52,573 bases of DNA from Cytophagales bacterium (GCA_016124425.1 WGNT01000085.1:1-52573), one strand, 5' to 3'. Positions 15,518 to 24,106 are shown, counted from the stretch's first letter. Made by a program: numbers and translations. Notes: generated by a model not told the origin, from the sequence alone.

Positions 15518-17954
15518 ATTATCTCATATACTGCTACTTCTGTTCCTGTTGGTGGTAACAAGGGGATTTGGTCAGGATATTGGTGAATACAACAAGCAGG
15601 AAATAAAGGACCTTACCCAACAGGTAGAAGATCAGATTCGTTTCCTGGAATTTTTGTTGAATAATGTGGGGAGTAAAGACGCCTCCGCGAGGGATAAAGA
15701 CGTAATTATCAGGGAGAGCTACAAAAAGATATTCCGCGACGACATGGTACAGGTAGAGGATGATCTTTTGCTGGATAGAAAGGTAATCACCAACAAAAAC
15801 ATTACGGCCTACCTGAAGGATGTTGAATTTTTTTTCAAGGATGCTAATTTTCAATTCAAGATTAAAGAAATCAAGCCAAAGCTCACAGAAAATAATGACT
15901 TATTCTTTGAAATTTCTTTGGATAGAACCCTTACAGCTACTGGCATAAATGACGAATCTATCACCAATACCAAACAGCGTTTTATCGAGGTCAACCTTGA
16001 CCGTAACTCCAAAGAGCTGAAAATAGCGAGTATATATACGACAAAACTTAATAGAGACGATGAGCTCACCGAATGGTGGTCCACATTATCCTTTGAATGG
16101 GAAAATGTATTCAGGGAAAAGTTTGGACTAGAAGAAGATAGTGTTTCTCTAGATCAGCTTTATAGGATCAGTAGTATGGATTCTCTAGATATATCAGGTA
16201 ACAGCTTAATCATCGATCTAACGCCGATACAAGCGCTTACTGACTTGACGTATGTAGATATCAGTAACACGAATATTCGTGAATTGAATCCAATAAGTAA
16301 TGTTACGTTCCTCAGCTACCTAGATATCTCGAATACCCCTACTGAGGATATTCAATTTATCAAGTATTCAGAGCGTCTGATGTATCTTAATATTTCCAAT
16401 ACAGGCGTTACAAGCATTGATGATCTTCTTAACCTAAAAAACCTCAAGAACCTATTACTATCAAAAACCACCCTTAGCAGTTTTTCCGTTTTGAATAGTT
16501 TTAAGGACCTTGAAATCTTGGATCTGGCGGAAAGTGGATTCAATAATGTGGAAAATATACGGGAGCTCACCAATTTAAAGACGCTCAACCTCAAAGGAAA
16601 CTTTTTAATCAATTTTGGCTTTCTATCCGAGTTATCCAATTTGGAGGAAATTATTCTTGAGGAAACGAATATCATGGACCTTACACCGCTAGCGGGTCTG
16701 AACAAGTTGTGGCGTATTAATATCAATAGCACAGAGGTTAGTCAGCTGACCCCCCTAAACGGGTCGACAAATCTTCGCAGGATATACGCTGATAGGACAA
16801 GTATTACCGAAGACCTAGCAGATAGTTTCTCTAGGGCAAACAGACGGATTCTGCTTATCCATAATGTGGAAAACCTTCAAACTTGGTGGGAGACACTGCC
16901 GGAGGGCTGGAATGCAGTTCTCTCCAAAATATATCCCAAAGTAGACTTCAACAAACCATCGATTGAAGAGCTTTCCGAACTTGTAGGGATTGATTCCTTA
17001 AACCTCTCTGGCAGCGAAGTTCTTACATTGCGGCCAGCGTTGAAATTTAAAAAGGCGATCTATTTGGCTATCGATAATACTGCTGTACAAGATTTATCCC
17101 CACTGGCCGAGATGAAAACGTTGTTGACCATCCGGGCAAATAATACTCCTGTGGCTAATTTAGAAGCACTGAGCGAGCTAAATGGCCTGGAATATCTTTT
17201 TTTGGAAAATTCGAAAATCACGGACATTGATCCCATTAAGTCGTTGGTGAAGTTGAAATACCTAAACGTTGATTCCACAGAGGTGCCTGTGTGGGACATG
17301 ATGGAATTGACGAAGATTTTAAATCAAACGACCATCGTGTTCCGTAGCGAGGAACTTGAATCTTGGTGGAATGGATTGAATCCTGTATGGAGGGGAATCT
17401 TTGATTCCCAGTTTGAGCTAGCTGAAGTTCCTACCACAGAGGAATTGCACCGGATGACATCAAATAAGACGCTAGCTATTCAGAATGTAGCTATTCAAGA
17501 TCTAGAACCCATTTTAATTTTTTTTAATCTTCAGGGATTGATAGTTGAGAATGTACCCATACTGGATATTTCTGCGCTCTCTAAAATGGAAAACCTAGGT
17601 GTACTTAAACTTTCCCAAGCACCTATTCGCGATCTAATTCCTCTTTCGGGATTGATGTTTCTCGAGAATCTGGATTTGTCCAACACGGGAGTGGAAGAAC
17701 TCCGACCGCTTGCGGAATTGAACCGGCTAAAGATACTTAACCTTTCGGGGACAAATGTGGTAAAATTAAGGGGTCTTGAAACCCTGTTTGATCTGAGGGA
17801 ATTGGACATCGCGAGTACCAATGTCAGAAGTATTAAGCAGATTATGCATTTGGTTAATTTGGAAAAACTTGTTTGCTTTAATACAAAAATTAGTCGTGGA
17901 TCTATAGAGAAGTTTAAAAAAGCAAACCCCTCGGCGGATGTCCGCTACTATTAG
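15504..17954 (+). CDS. Large exported leucine-rich-repeat protein with three Trp-rich modules
   Basis: I start this gene at the ATG at 15504 (816 residues), where a signal peptide begins (MVVNRLSHILLLLFLL, ending near GFGQ); the open frame extends upstream to 15471 without added support. Residues to about 185 form a non-repeat domain. Three modules follow. Each opens with a motif of the form WWxxLxxxWxxxF, at Trp191-192, Trp461-462 and Trp621-622, then a linker with a Pro/Ser-Glu-Glu-Leu turn, then LRRs of about 22 residues (LxxLxxLxYLDISNTxIxDLxPL). The LRRs are of the SDS22/internalin-like short type, usually protein-binding. There is no membrane anchor or C-terminal sorting domain, so the protein may be periplasmic or secreted by an unknown route. 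Confidence 0.88.
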   Translation: MVVNRLSHILLLLFLLVVTRGFGQDIGEYNKQEIKDLTQQVEDQIRFLEFLLNNVGSKDASARDKDVIIRESYKKIFRDDMVQVEDDLLLDRKVITNKNITAYLKDVEFFFKDANFQFKIKEIKPKLTENNDLFFEISLDRTLTATGINDESITNTKQRFIEVNLDRNSKELKIASIYTTKLNRDDELTEWWSTLSFEWENVFREKFGLEEDSVSLDQLYRISSMDSLDISGNSLIIDLTPIQALTDLTYVDISNTNIRELNPISNVTFLSYLDISNTPTEDIQFIKYSERLMYLNISNTGVTSIDDLLNLKNLKNLLLSKTTLSSFSVLNSFKDLEILDLAESGFNNVENIRELTNLKTLNLKGNFLINFGFLSELSNLEEIILEETNIMDLTPLAGLNKLWRININSTEVSQLTPLNGSTNLRRIYADRTSITEDLADSFSRANRRILLIHNVENLQTWWETLPEGWNAVLSKIYPKVDFNKPSIEELSELVGIDSLNLSGSEVLTLRPALKFKKAIYLAIDNTAVQDLSPLAEMKTLLTIRANNTPVANLEALSELNGLEYLFLENSKITDIDPIKSLVKLKYLNVDSTEVPVWDMMELTKILNQTTIVFRSEELESWWNGLNPVWRGIFDSQFELAEVPTTEELHRMTSNKTLAIQNVAIQDLEPILIFFNLQGLIVENVPILDISALSKMENLGVLKLSQAPIRDLIPLSGLMFLENLDLSNTGVEELRPLAELNRLKILNLSGTNVVKLRGLETLFDLRELDIASTNVRSIKQIMHLVNLEKLVCFNTKISRGSIEKFKKANPSADVRYY

Positions 17955-17998
17955 AGGAGCCCTCCTGCTGAAAAAAGTTATCATATCATGTCTCATAA

Positions 17999-18030
17999 AA
18001 AAGGCGCCTGATTTTTTAAAGGCGCCTTTT
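17999..18030. terminator. Bidirectional intrinsic terminator between LRR gene and dps
   Basis: An 11-bp perfect stem has a GGCGCC core flanked by an A-run on the left and a T-run on the right, around a 10-nt AT-rich loop. Because of the A- and T-runs, it can terminate transcription in both directions. It sits between the stop codons of the LRR gene and dps, which converge. Confidence 0.9.
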
Positions 18031-18053
18031 ATTATCTTTTTTAAGTCTACTTC

Positions 18054-18542
18054 CTATTTCAAAAACGATGACAACATCCAATGGTGCAGTTCAACATTTT
18101 TGATGAAAGAAATTAGCATATCTTCGGTTGCCTGATCGCCTAAGCCGGCTACTTTCTCCGCACAATCATTCATGTTGTCGACCAAAGTCTGGAAATCCTT
18201 CAAAATTTCCTCAACCATCTCCCTTGATTTGAGATCTGTACTTACTTCTTTTATTTGGGAGTGTTCCAGATAATCTTTCATCAAACTTAGCGGCTTCATA
18301 CCAAACACCCTGATTCTTTCCGCAATCAAGTCAATGTTGCCAAATGCCTCTGTGTAGAGTTCTTCAAATTTGTTGTGAAGTTCGAAAAAATCTCCTCCGG
18401 TAACATTCCAGTGGAAATTTCGGAGTTTTTGATAATGCACGTGGTAGTTTGCCAAAAGCTGATTTAGTGAGGATACAATCTTCTCTGACTCGTCTTTGTT
18501 GTACCCCAATTTCTTATAAACTCTTTTCTCGGCTACGTTCAT
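18054..18542 (-). CDS. dps: Dps-family ferritin-like DNA-protection protein
   Basis: This 162-residue protein is a Dps-type mini-ferritin that oxidises and stores iron and protects DNA during stress. The ferroxidase ligands match Dps spacing: His44, His56, Asp71 and Glu75 lie in NFHWNVTGG, LHNKFEELY and IDLIAERI. This is the same 12-15-4 spacing as in E. coli Dps. It is a monocistronic gene, convergent with the LRR gene and ended by the shared terminator. It is followed upstream by about 170 bases of AT-rich non-coding DNA. Confidence 0.95.
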   Translation of the reverse strand: MNVAEKRVYKKLGYNKDESEKIVSSLNQLLANYHVHYQKLRNFHWNVTGGDFFELHNKFEELYTEAFGNIDLIAERIRVFGMKPLSLMKDYLEHSQIKEVSTDLKSREMVEEILKDFQTLVDNMNDCAEKVAGLGDQATEDMLISFIKNVELHHWMLSSFLK

Positions 18543-18709
18543 ATGCTTATTATTTTAGTTAGTATGATTTATATATCTTAGATACTTATTTTACTACTGG
18601 GTTCTTTTATTTACATGTTTGTATCTGGTATAACAACATCCGACGCCCTTAAGTTTACTATTACTCGGGATATGTCGGTAGATAAAACAGCATAAAGGAT
18701 GCCAATTTA

Positions 18710-19732
18710 CTACCTTTGAAGAACTAGGTAAAGACTTTGCCGTAAGACCTGCCCCATGTTTTTGCAACGGTAAAAGTCAGGAACCCGATAATGTTTCGCC
18801 AGGTCATTTTTGAGAGATTCGGTGTTTTCCTCGGTGGATATGGTATCGGACTCCATGCTACCCAATATATCCTCGATTTCCTTTGGAGATGACTTCAGCC
18901 TCGTTGCAATTAGCGCCCGTTCCTCGCGCTGGTATTGTGCCATTGACTCGGGTGTAATGTGCCTAATTCCGAGCTGTATCAACACGTTGTTTTGCTTGAA
19001 ATACTGTGGTAGATAAATTGATTTCTTTCCCTCGTAGGATTGCTGGTCGAAATCAATTGCCCGGATCCGATAATGGGTCTCTTCGAAGTCAGGAGTTACG
19101 TCTATTACGAAATTGGAGGAATGCATGTCTCCTAATAGTCTGACAAAACAACGCTCGTTGAATTTAACAAACTCTTTGGAAAGTCGGATAGGGTTTAGTA
19201 GCCCATCATGGATATGCTGTCGCATAAACTGCTCTCCAGGAATGCCTGCAATATGCTCCTCAATTAGGGAATCCTTATAAACGAGGTAACTGATTCTGTT
19301 TGGCGATAAAAGGTGTTCTAATTCCAGTCCATATACCCGTGATGCGTCTGCGTTCTTTATATAAAAGTAATCAAAGTTATCATTGATACGATTGACTATC
19401 CGCACGCGGAATGGCTGTGTGTTTCCATAAATGCACAAGTCAATTCGGTCGATATAAAGGTGCTGCATCACCGACATATCCCCGTCTGACTTTAGAAGGG
19501 CGTAGATTTTCTTAACTTTTAGATGGATGTCATTTCTATCAGATTCATCGTAAAACACAGTCTCCCATAACGTGTCATTTCCCTTAGAGTCATAAAGTGC
19601 GATAGAATTGGTATAGCGCAGGAGTTCTTTGTAGTGGATAGGGATATCCACCTCGCGCCCGTATTTGATCAGGTACTTCCTTAGATTTGGACTGATAGGG
19701 TAAATAATCTTTTTCTTACTGATGACAGCCAT
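18710..19732 (-). CDS. Uncharacterised protein with a kinase/aminoglycoside-phosphotransferase-like catalytic core
   Basis: I do not recognise this 340-residue protein as a named family. It has the two motifs that define the catalytic core of protein-kinase-like enzymes: a catalytic-loop-like LLGDMHSSNFVID at Asp202 to Asn207, close to the GDLHPGN loop of aminoglycoside phosphotransferases, and a metal-binding AIDFD at 227-229, in place of DFG/DFE. A charged HIxxxxxGE segment precedes them. The N-terminal 130 residues are not obviously kinase-like, and no glycine-rich loop stands out. There is no signal peptide, so it should act in the cytoplasm. It is the last gene of a run on the minus strand, nine bases after the DUF3817 gene. 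Confidence 0.78.
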   Translation of the reverse strand: MAVISKKKIIYPISPNLRKYLIKYGREVDIPIHYKELLRYTNSIALYDSKGNDTLWETVFYDESDRNDIHLKVKKIYALLKSDGDMSVMQHLYIDRIDLCIYGNTQPFRVRIVNRINDNFDYFYIKNADASRVYGLELEHLLSPNRISYLVYKDSLIEEHIAGIPGEQFMRQHIHDGLLNPIRLSKEFVKFNERCFVRLLGDMHSSNFVIDVTPDFEETHYRIRAIDFDQQSYEGKKSIYLPQYFKQNNVLIQLGIRHITPESMAQYQREERALIATRLKSSPKEIEDILGSMESDTISTEENTESLKNDLAKHYRVPDFYRCKNMGQVLRQSLYLVLQR

Positions 19733-19741
19733 AAGAAGCCA

Positions 19742-20065
19742 TTATTCCAACATTTCTACCATTTTTATTTCTTTCTTCAGTTTCCTATCAAATAAGAAAG
19801 GACCGAATGGCAATATTGCAGCACCCAAAGCAAATACAGCCCGCACAAACGGCCAACGTAGTTTTCTGGAGGTCGGGAAGAGGATGAATATATAAGCTAT
19901 GAACAAAACGCCATGTACCCAACCTACATAGGTAACCATTGTAGGTAACTCAAAGATCCATTTCAATGGCATAGCAATAAATACAAGTACGATCATGGAA
20001 ATTCCTTCCGTGAGACTTACGATGCGGAACCGATTGAGAATTTGTAATTTTTCGTCTTTTGTCAT
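19742..20065 (-). CDS. DUF3817-family integral membrane protein
   Basis: This 107-residue protein looks like a DUF3817 member. It begins with a RFRIVSLTEGISM segment and has three predicted membrane helices (about residues 14-34, 41-62 and 70-92), with a WVHGVLFIAYI core. Function of the family is unknown. Its start codon lies two bases beyond the stop of the HolD-like gene, so the two are in one transcript. Confidence 0.85.
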   Translation of the reverse strand: MTKDEKLQILNRFRIVSLTEGISMIVLVFIAMPLKWIFELPTMVTYVGWVHGVLFIAYIFILFPTSRKLRWPFVRAVFALGAAILPFGPFLFDRKLKKEIKMVEMLE

Positions 20066-20067
20066 GT

Positions 20068-20619
20068 TTATGAGTTAATATTAAATAGTGCCTGTAGAGC
20101 GGTCCATAGCTTTTTCTTCAATAGCTTGTTTTTTTCCAACTCTTCAAGGTCATCCGCAAATAGCATGGTGTGCTCGTCCTGGAAAATTGTGTAATCCGAT
20201 TTCTTGCGTTGCATTACCGGATGTGCTAGTTTTCCAAATATAAGAATAGAAGTTGGGTTTAGGTGTGTGATACTATCCGGATGGCCAACAAGAAGGTCGG
20301 CTTCCGATAGTAGTGCGATATCCTTCAGTGAGTGGTTAACAGCTTTAAGTATAGTCATTAGGAATCGTTGTGACTCCTCCGAGAGTGTATTTCCTTGATG
20401 CAGGACCAACAATCCTTTCTGGAAATTCCCCTTATATACGGCAGTATCCATATCAGGGATGTCTTCCACCGTTTTTTGCGGGTTTGTTTTCGTTTCTTCC
20501 GAGACGCTTGCAAGGCTAGATTTGGATGCTGTCATTTCATCGGAACGCAGGACTGTTTTCGGTTCGGGTATAAGTACGATCGGTTCCGTAAGGAATAAAC
20601 TAATCTCTTTGAGGTTCAT
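20068..20619 (-). CDS. Small protein resembling DNA polymerase III psi subunit (HolD-like)
   Basis: This 183-residue protein has no assigned family that I can name. I start it at the ATG at 20619; the open frame extends further into the thioesterase gene without conserved sequence. The order of elements matches the psi subunit of E. coli: an N-terminal ISLFLTEPIVLIPE, a region of low conservation, a GLLVLHQGNTLSEES helix-turn followed by a FLMTILKAVNHSLKDIALL helix, an ILIFGK strand, and a C-terminal LFADDLEELEKNKLLKK helix. HolD has the same strand, helix and C-terminal hhhW pattern. This is my inference from pattern. It overlaps nothing and lies inside the pcm-thioesterase operon. Confidence 0.5.
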   Translation of the reverse strand: MNLKEISLFLTEPIVLIPEPKTVLRSDEMTASKSSLASVSEETKTNPQKTVEDIPDMDTAVYKGNFQKGLLVLHQGNTLSEESQRFLMTILKAVNHSLKDIALLSEADLLVGHPDSITHLNPTSILIFGKLAHPVMQRKKSDYTIFQDEHTMLFADDLEELEKNKLLKKKLWTALQALFNINS

Positions 20620-20644
20620 TTTTCTTGCGATTTTTGGGTAATCC

Positions 20645-21181
20645 TTATTTGGTCGATATGTTTTGGTCCATGTTGAAGAGCGACCTGAGTTCAGTTGCTT
20701 CATCTGGCTTCATTCGTCCCGCTAAAATCAGCCGGAGCTGTCTCCGTCGCAGTGCCCCCTCAAACAGTTCCTGTTCTTCGGCAGATTCGGGATGAAGCGT
20801 AGGAACAGGAACAGGCTTCCCCTGTTTATCTACAGCTACAAAGGTGAAAAAAGCGCGGTGTGTAAGCAAACGGCTCCCAGCAGGTATATCCTCTGCATAG
20901 ACTTCAATAAATACCTCCATAGAGGTAGTGAAGGCCCGCGTTACTTGGGCGTTTAACGTGATGACATTTCCCAAGGCAATTGGGTTTTTGAAAGAAATAT
21001 TGTCTACCGAAGCAGTAACAACCACATTGTTGGAGTGCCTTTGTGCGGAAATGGCAGCAACGACGTCCATATAATGCATTAACTTCCCTCCCATCAGGTT
21101 ATTAAGGGTGTTCGTATCGTTTGGCAAGACCATTTCCGTCATGGTAGCCCGCGATTGACGGACATGTTTTTTAATACTCAT
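20645..21181 (-). CDS. Hotdog-fold acyl-CoA thioesterase
   Basis: This 178-residue protein has the YciA/BACH-type hotdog domain: an NTLNNLMGGKLMHYMDVVAAISA helix with the conserved NxxGGxxMxxMD motif, then a VDNISFKNPIALGNVI strand pair. These enzymes hydrolyse acyl-CoA thioesters in the cytoplasm. Chain-length preference cannot be read from sequence. It sits 29 bases downstream of pcm and 25 bases before the next gene, in a five-gene minus-strand operon. Confidence 0.92.
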   Translation of the reverse strand: MSIKKHVRQSRATMTEMVLPNDTNTLNNLMGGKLMHYMDVVAAISAQRHSNNVVVTASVDNISFKNPIALGNVITLNAQVTRAFTTSMEVFIEVYAEDIPAGSRLLTHRAFFTFVAVDKQGKPVPVPTLHPESAEEQELFEGALRRRQLRLILAGRMKPDEATELRSLFNMDQNISTK

Positions 21182-21210
21182 AAAATAGCTAATATATGTC
21201 TATAGTGGAG

Positions 21211-21879
21211 CTACCTCGCTGAAGGGTTCCATCCATTTTCACCCAATAAGGGAACAAAAGAAAAACTGTCATAGGATTCCTTCAATATATTTTTTGAAGA
21301 TTTTTTAGTCAGGCAAAGCATTTCCTGGGTATCTCTATCTCCCACAGGGATGACCATCTTGCCCCCAACCGCCAATTGGTGAAGTAGCGCTTTTGGTACC
21401 ACCGGAGCCCCTGCTGTAACGATGATTTTATCAAACGGTGCTTTGTCAGGAAGACCAAGACTACCGTCACCATGGTGTTGTTTTATTCTAATACCCAGTT
21501 TAGTCAAGAATTTTTTAGTTTTTTCAAAAAGATGTTTGTTGAATTCAATACTATGAACCTTAGCGCCCATTAAGTAGAGTATCCCCGCTTGGTAGCCCGA
21601 TCCTGTTCCTATTTCCAATACCTTATCACCGGGAGATATATCCAGTAAAGAGGTCTGAAAGGCCACCGTATACGGTTGAGAGATGGTCTGTCCCTCTCCA
21701 ATGGGAAAGGCCTTGTCTTCATAGGCATGTTGCGCTAGGGCACTGTCAAAGAAAAAATGCCGTGGTAACGTATTCATGGCTTCCAAGACACCTTCGTGGG
21801 CAATCCCTCTTTTTTTGAGTAAATCGATCAGAGACCTCCTTTGTCCTTTGTGAATGTAAGAATCTTCGAGTTTCAACAT
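21211..21879 (-). CDS. pcm: Protein-L-isoaspartate O-methyltransferase
   Basis: This 222-residue enzyme methylates isoaspartyl residues in damaged proteins using SAM, starting their repair. It has the class I methyltransferase SAM motif (VLEIGTGSGYQAGIL), the family's GQTISQPYTVAFQ segment, and IIVTAGAPVVPKALLHQLAVGG with MVIPVG further on. Length is normal. It is the promoter-proximal gene of the minus-strand run that continues to 18710, and lies divergent from ribE across 125 bases. Confidence 0.94.
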   Translation of the reverse strand: MLKLEDSYIHKGQRRSLIDLLKKRGIAHEGVLEAMNTLPRHFFFDSALAQHAYEDKAFPIGEGQTISQPYTVAFQTSLLDISPGDKVLEIGTGSGYQAGILYLMGAKVHSIEFNKHLFEKTKKFLTKLGIRIKQHHGDGSLGLPDKAPFDKIIVTAGAPVVPKALLHQLAVGGKMVIPVGDRDTQEMLCLTKKSSKNILKESYDSFSFVPLLGENGWNPSAR

Positions 21880-21929
21880 GTATTTGCAAAATATGCCCGC
21901 AGCAACCTACTATTTTACTAAGTTAAGGC

Positions 21930-21937
21930 TAATTTTG
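21930..21937 (+). promoter_or_regulatory. Candidate Bacteroidota -7 promoter element for riboflavin synthase
   Basis: The sequence TAATTTTG matches the TAnnTTTG consensus and lies 67 bases before the riboflavin synthase ATG. No TTG box is visible at the -33 spacing. I see no FMN riboswitch in the leader. Confidence 0.35.
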
Positions 21938-22004
21938 AGCTTACGATCAATTTAGGTAACAATAATGGCACAAAGTGAGTTGCTAAAAAACACTAAATTA
22001 CACT

Positions 22005-22595
22005 ATGTTTACAGGAATCATTGAATCGCTGGGAGTTATTCATTCAATTCAGCAGGAGGGAAGTAACATTCATTACGATATACAGGCGCCAATAGCAAAC
22101 GAACTTCGGATAGATCAATCCGTTAGTCACAATGGTGTATGTCTAACGGTAGTACAAGCGTCAATGGACACGTACAGGGTCACGGCTATTGAAGAAACCC
22201 TTCAAAAAACCAGCCTACGAAACTGGAAAGTGGGCGATAAGGTTAATCTGGAAAGATGCATGGCTGCGGGGGGAAGATTTGACGGCCATATTGTCCAAGG
22301 GCATGTAGATCAGACCGGTACATTAGAACGTCTCGAAGAAAAGGACGGTAGTTGGTTGTTTGATTTTTCCTACGATGATACCTTGGGAAATATAACTGTA
22401 GAGAAGGGGTCTATCACGGTCAACGGAACAAGCCTTACTTGTTTTAACTCCGAGAAGGGCCGGTTTACGGTGGCCATCATTCCATACACCTATTTCCATA
22501 CTGTGTTTCATCAGTTACAAGTAGGGGATATGGTAAATTTAGAGTTTGACATTATCGGCAAATATATACAGCGGATTCTAAAAGGATATGCCTAA
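22005..22595 (+). CDS. ribE: Riboflavin synthase, alpha subunit
   Basis: This 196-residue protein is a riboflavin synthase, which dismutates two 6,7-dimethyl-8-ribityllumazine molecules to riboflavin. It opens with the family signature MFTGIIESLG and shows two tandem lumazine-binding repeats. Each repeat carries its own binding segments, for example SHNGVCLTV in the first and TVNGTSLT in the second, and GHIVQGHVD at the junction. It is a single gene. Its stop codon overlaps that of the convergent PAP2 gene by three bases. Confidence 0.96.
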   Translation: MFTGIIESLGVIHSIQQEGSNIHYDIQAPIANELRIDQSVSHNGVCLTVVQASMDTYRVTAIEETLQKTSLRNWKVGDKVNLERCMAAGGRFDGHIVQGHVDQTGTLERLEEKDGSWLFDFSYDDTLGNITVEKGSITVNGTSLTCFNSEKGRFTVAIIPYTYFHTVFHQLQVGDMVNLEFDIIGKYIQRILKGYA

Positions 22596-23182
22596 TCTTC
22601 CGAATGAACCTGCGTTGCTTTTGCTGCGAACAGCTGTCTAAGCCCGCCTACGACCGTAAAAGTAATGTATCCCGATGCCACCCCTACGAAGGCGCCTACG
22701 ACGATATCCAGAGGATAATGCACGCCCAGGTAAACGCGGGTATAGGAGATGGTTCCCGACCAAACAAATAGCCATGCCATGCTGCGGATTTTACCCCGAA
22801 ATATTAAAAAAAGGTATGTTGCGACAGAGAATGTCGTGGATGCATGGGAGGAAGCAAAACCGAATCGACCACCACATCCGGCGTAATTAAATATCATTCC
22901 TTCCCACCGCGGATCATGACAGGGTCTAAGCCGCCCAAAATAGGGCTTCATAAATCCAGATGTAGTTTGGTCAGCTAGCAGAATAAGCAAGGCAATACCC
23001 CCAACGTACCAAAACCCAACCGTTCCGTACCACTTAAAAATTAAATAAATCAGAAATGCATAGAGGGGCAACCAGATTAATCTTCCCGTCAATGCCAGCA
23101 TTACCGGATCCATCCAGTCGGTACGGATGGAGTTCAAGTATAGGAAGAGGGATTCATCCCACTCCAAAATTTCAAGTATCAT
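22592..23182 (-). CDS. PAP2-family membrane phosphatase
   Basis: The 196-residue product is a membrane phosphatase of the PAP2 superfamily. The three active-site motifs are visible: KPYFGRLRP (KxxxxxxRP), FASSHAS (the PSGH site, here with SSH), and SYTRVYLGVHYPLD (SRxxxxxHxxxD). Five to six membrane helices are present. Possible substrates are phosphatidate, undecaprenyl-PP or lipid A phosphate; I cannot choose. I start it at the ATG at 23182, which overlaps the hemF stop as ATGA and indicates coupled translation. The longer frame would run 93 bases into hemF. The 3' end overlaps ribE. Confidence 0.92.
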   Translation of the reverse strand: MILEILEWDESLFLYLNSIRTDWMDPVMLALTGRLIWLPLYAFLIYLIFKWYGTVGFWYVGGIALLILLADQTTSGFMKPYFGRLRPCHDPRWEGMIFNYAGCGGRFGFASSHASTTFSVATYLFLIFRGKIRSMAWLFVWSGTISYTRVYLGVHYPLDIVVGAFVGVASGYITFTVVGGLRQLFAAKATQVHSED

Positions 23183-24084
23183 GGGGTAAACGTTAGCCAG
23201 TTTATACCTTTTTTCAAATGGTTTTGGGTGAAGGCCTCCATTGACCCATCCGTTACTTCGTGATTGTATGTCCACTTAGCCTGTGGTGGCATGCTCATCA
23301 AGATGCTTTCTGTGCGTCCATTGGTGTCTAATCCAAATTTTGTGCCCGCATCCCAAACAAGATTGAACTCTACATAGCGACCCCGTCGAATCGCCTGCCA
23401 GGCTTCTTCTTGTTCACCGTACGGCAAAGCGGCATTTTTTTTCATAAATGTCGCATAAATCCTCGGAAAAAGGTACCCGACTTCTTTTACAAAATTAAAG
23501 AGTTTGTCGAATGGCATGTCCTCATCCGCTTTAAGCCGGTCAAAGAAAATACCACCTATACCCCTCGTTTCCTGTCGGTGCGGGATATAAAAATAGTTAT
23601 CCGCCCATTCTTTAAATGTTGTGTAATAGGAGGGATTAAACTTGTCGCAAAGTGTTTTTAGTTCACGGTGAAAATAAGCAGCATCTTCGGGATCTATATA
23701 GTGGGGCGTTAGATCAATTCCGCCTCCGAACCAGTATTCTCCGTTGCTCATTTCAAAATACCGGATATTCATGTGGATTATCGGCACCATGGGGCTTTCG
23801 GGATGGATGACTATAGATACGCCCGTCGCAAAGAAATCCGCTTTTTCCAGTTGAAGTTTCTGAAGGATCTTTTCAGGTGTTGGGCCATGTACTGCCGAAA
23901 ACGCAACCCCACCTTTGGCAATCACATTGCCGTCAGATAGGATATTTGTACATCCACCGCCACCTTCCTTTCTTTCCCAAGAGTCTGAAATGAAGGTTCC
24001 CTTGCCATCTGCCGACTCCAGAGCACTGCAAATATGTGCTTGAATTTGTTTAAAATCTGCGGCAATTTTTTCTTTTGTAATCAT
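23179..24084 (-). CDS. hemF: Oxygen-dependent coproporphyrinogen III oxidase
   Basis: This 301-residue enzyme oxidatively decarboxylates coproporphyrinogen III to protoporphyrinogen IX in heme biosynthesis and needs molecular oxygen. Family motifs are clear: GGGGCTNILSDG near residue 40, VSIVIHPESPMVP, FGGGIDLTPHY and the C-terminal RYVEFNLVWDAGTKFGL with ESILMSMPP. Its presence points to aerobic growth. It is followed on the same strand by the overlapping PAP2 gene; tamL lies 22 bases upstream. Confidence 0.96.
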   Translation of the reverse strand: MITKEKIAADFKQIQAHICSALESADGKGTFISDSWERKEGGGGCTNILSDGNVIAKGGVAFSAVHGPTPEKILQKLQLEKADFFATGVSIVIHPESPMVPIIHMNIRYFEMSNGEYWFGGGIDLTPHYIDPEDAAYFHRELKTLCDKFNPSYYTTFKEWADNYFYIPHRQETRGIGGIFFDRLKADEDMPFDKLFNFVKEVGYLFPRIYATFMKKNAALPYGEQEEAWQAIRRGRYVEFNLVWDAGTKFGLDTNGRTESILMSMPPQAKWTYNHEVTDGSMEAFTQNHLKKGINWLTFTP

Positions 24085-24106
24085 GCTTCTTTACGTTCTT
24101 TATCCA

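Noticed and set aside
16200..17900. Periodic DNA in the LRR gene considered as a tandem repeat or CRISPR-like array
   Set aside because: The period is at protein level (about 22 residues) and the DNA copies are diverged. There are no identical repeats with unique spacers.
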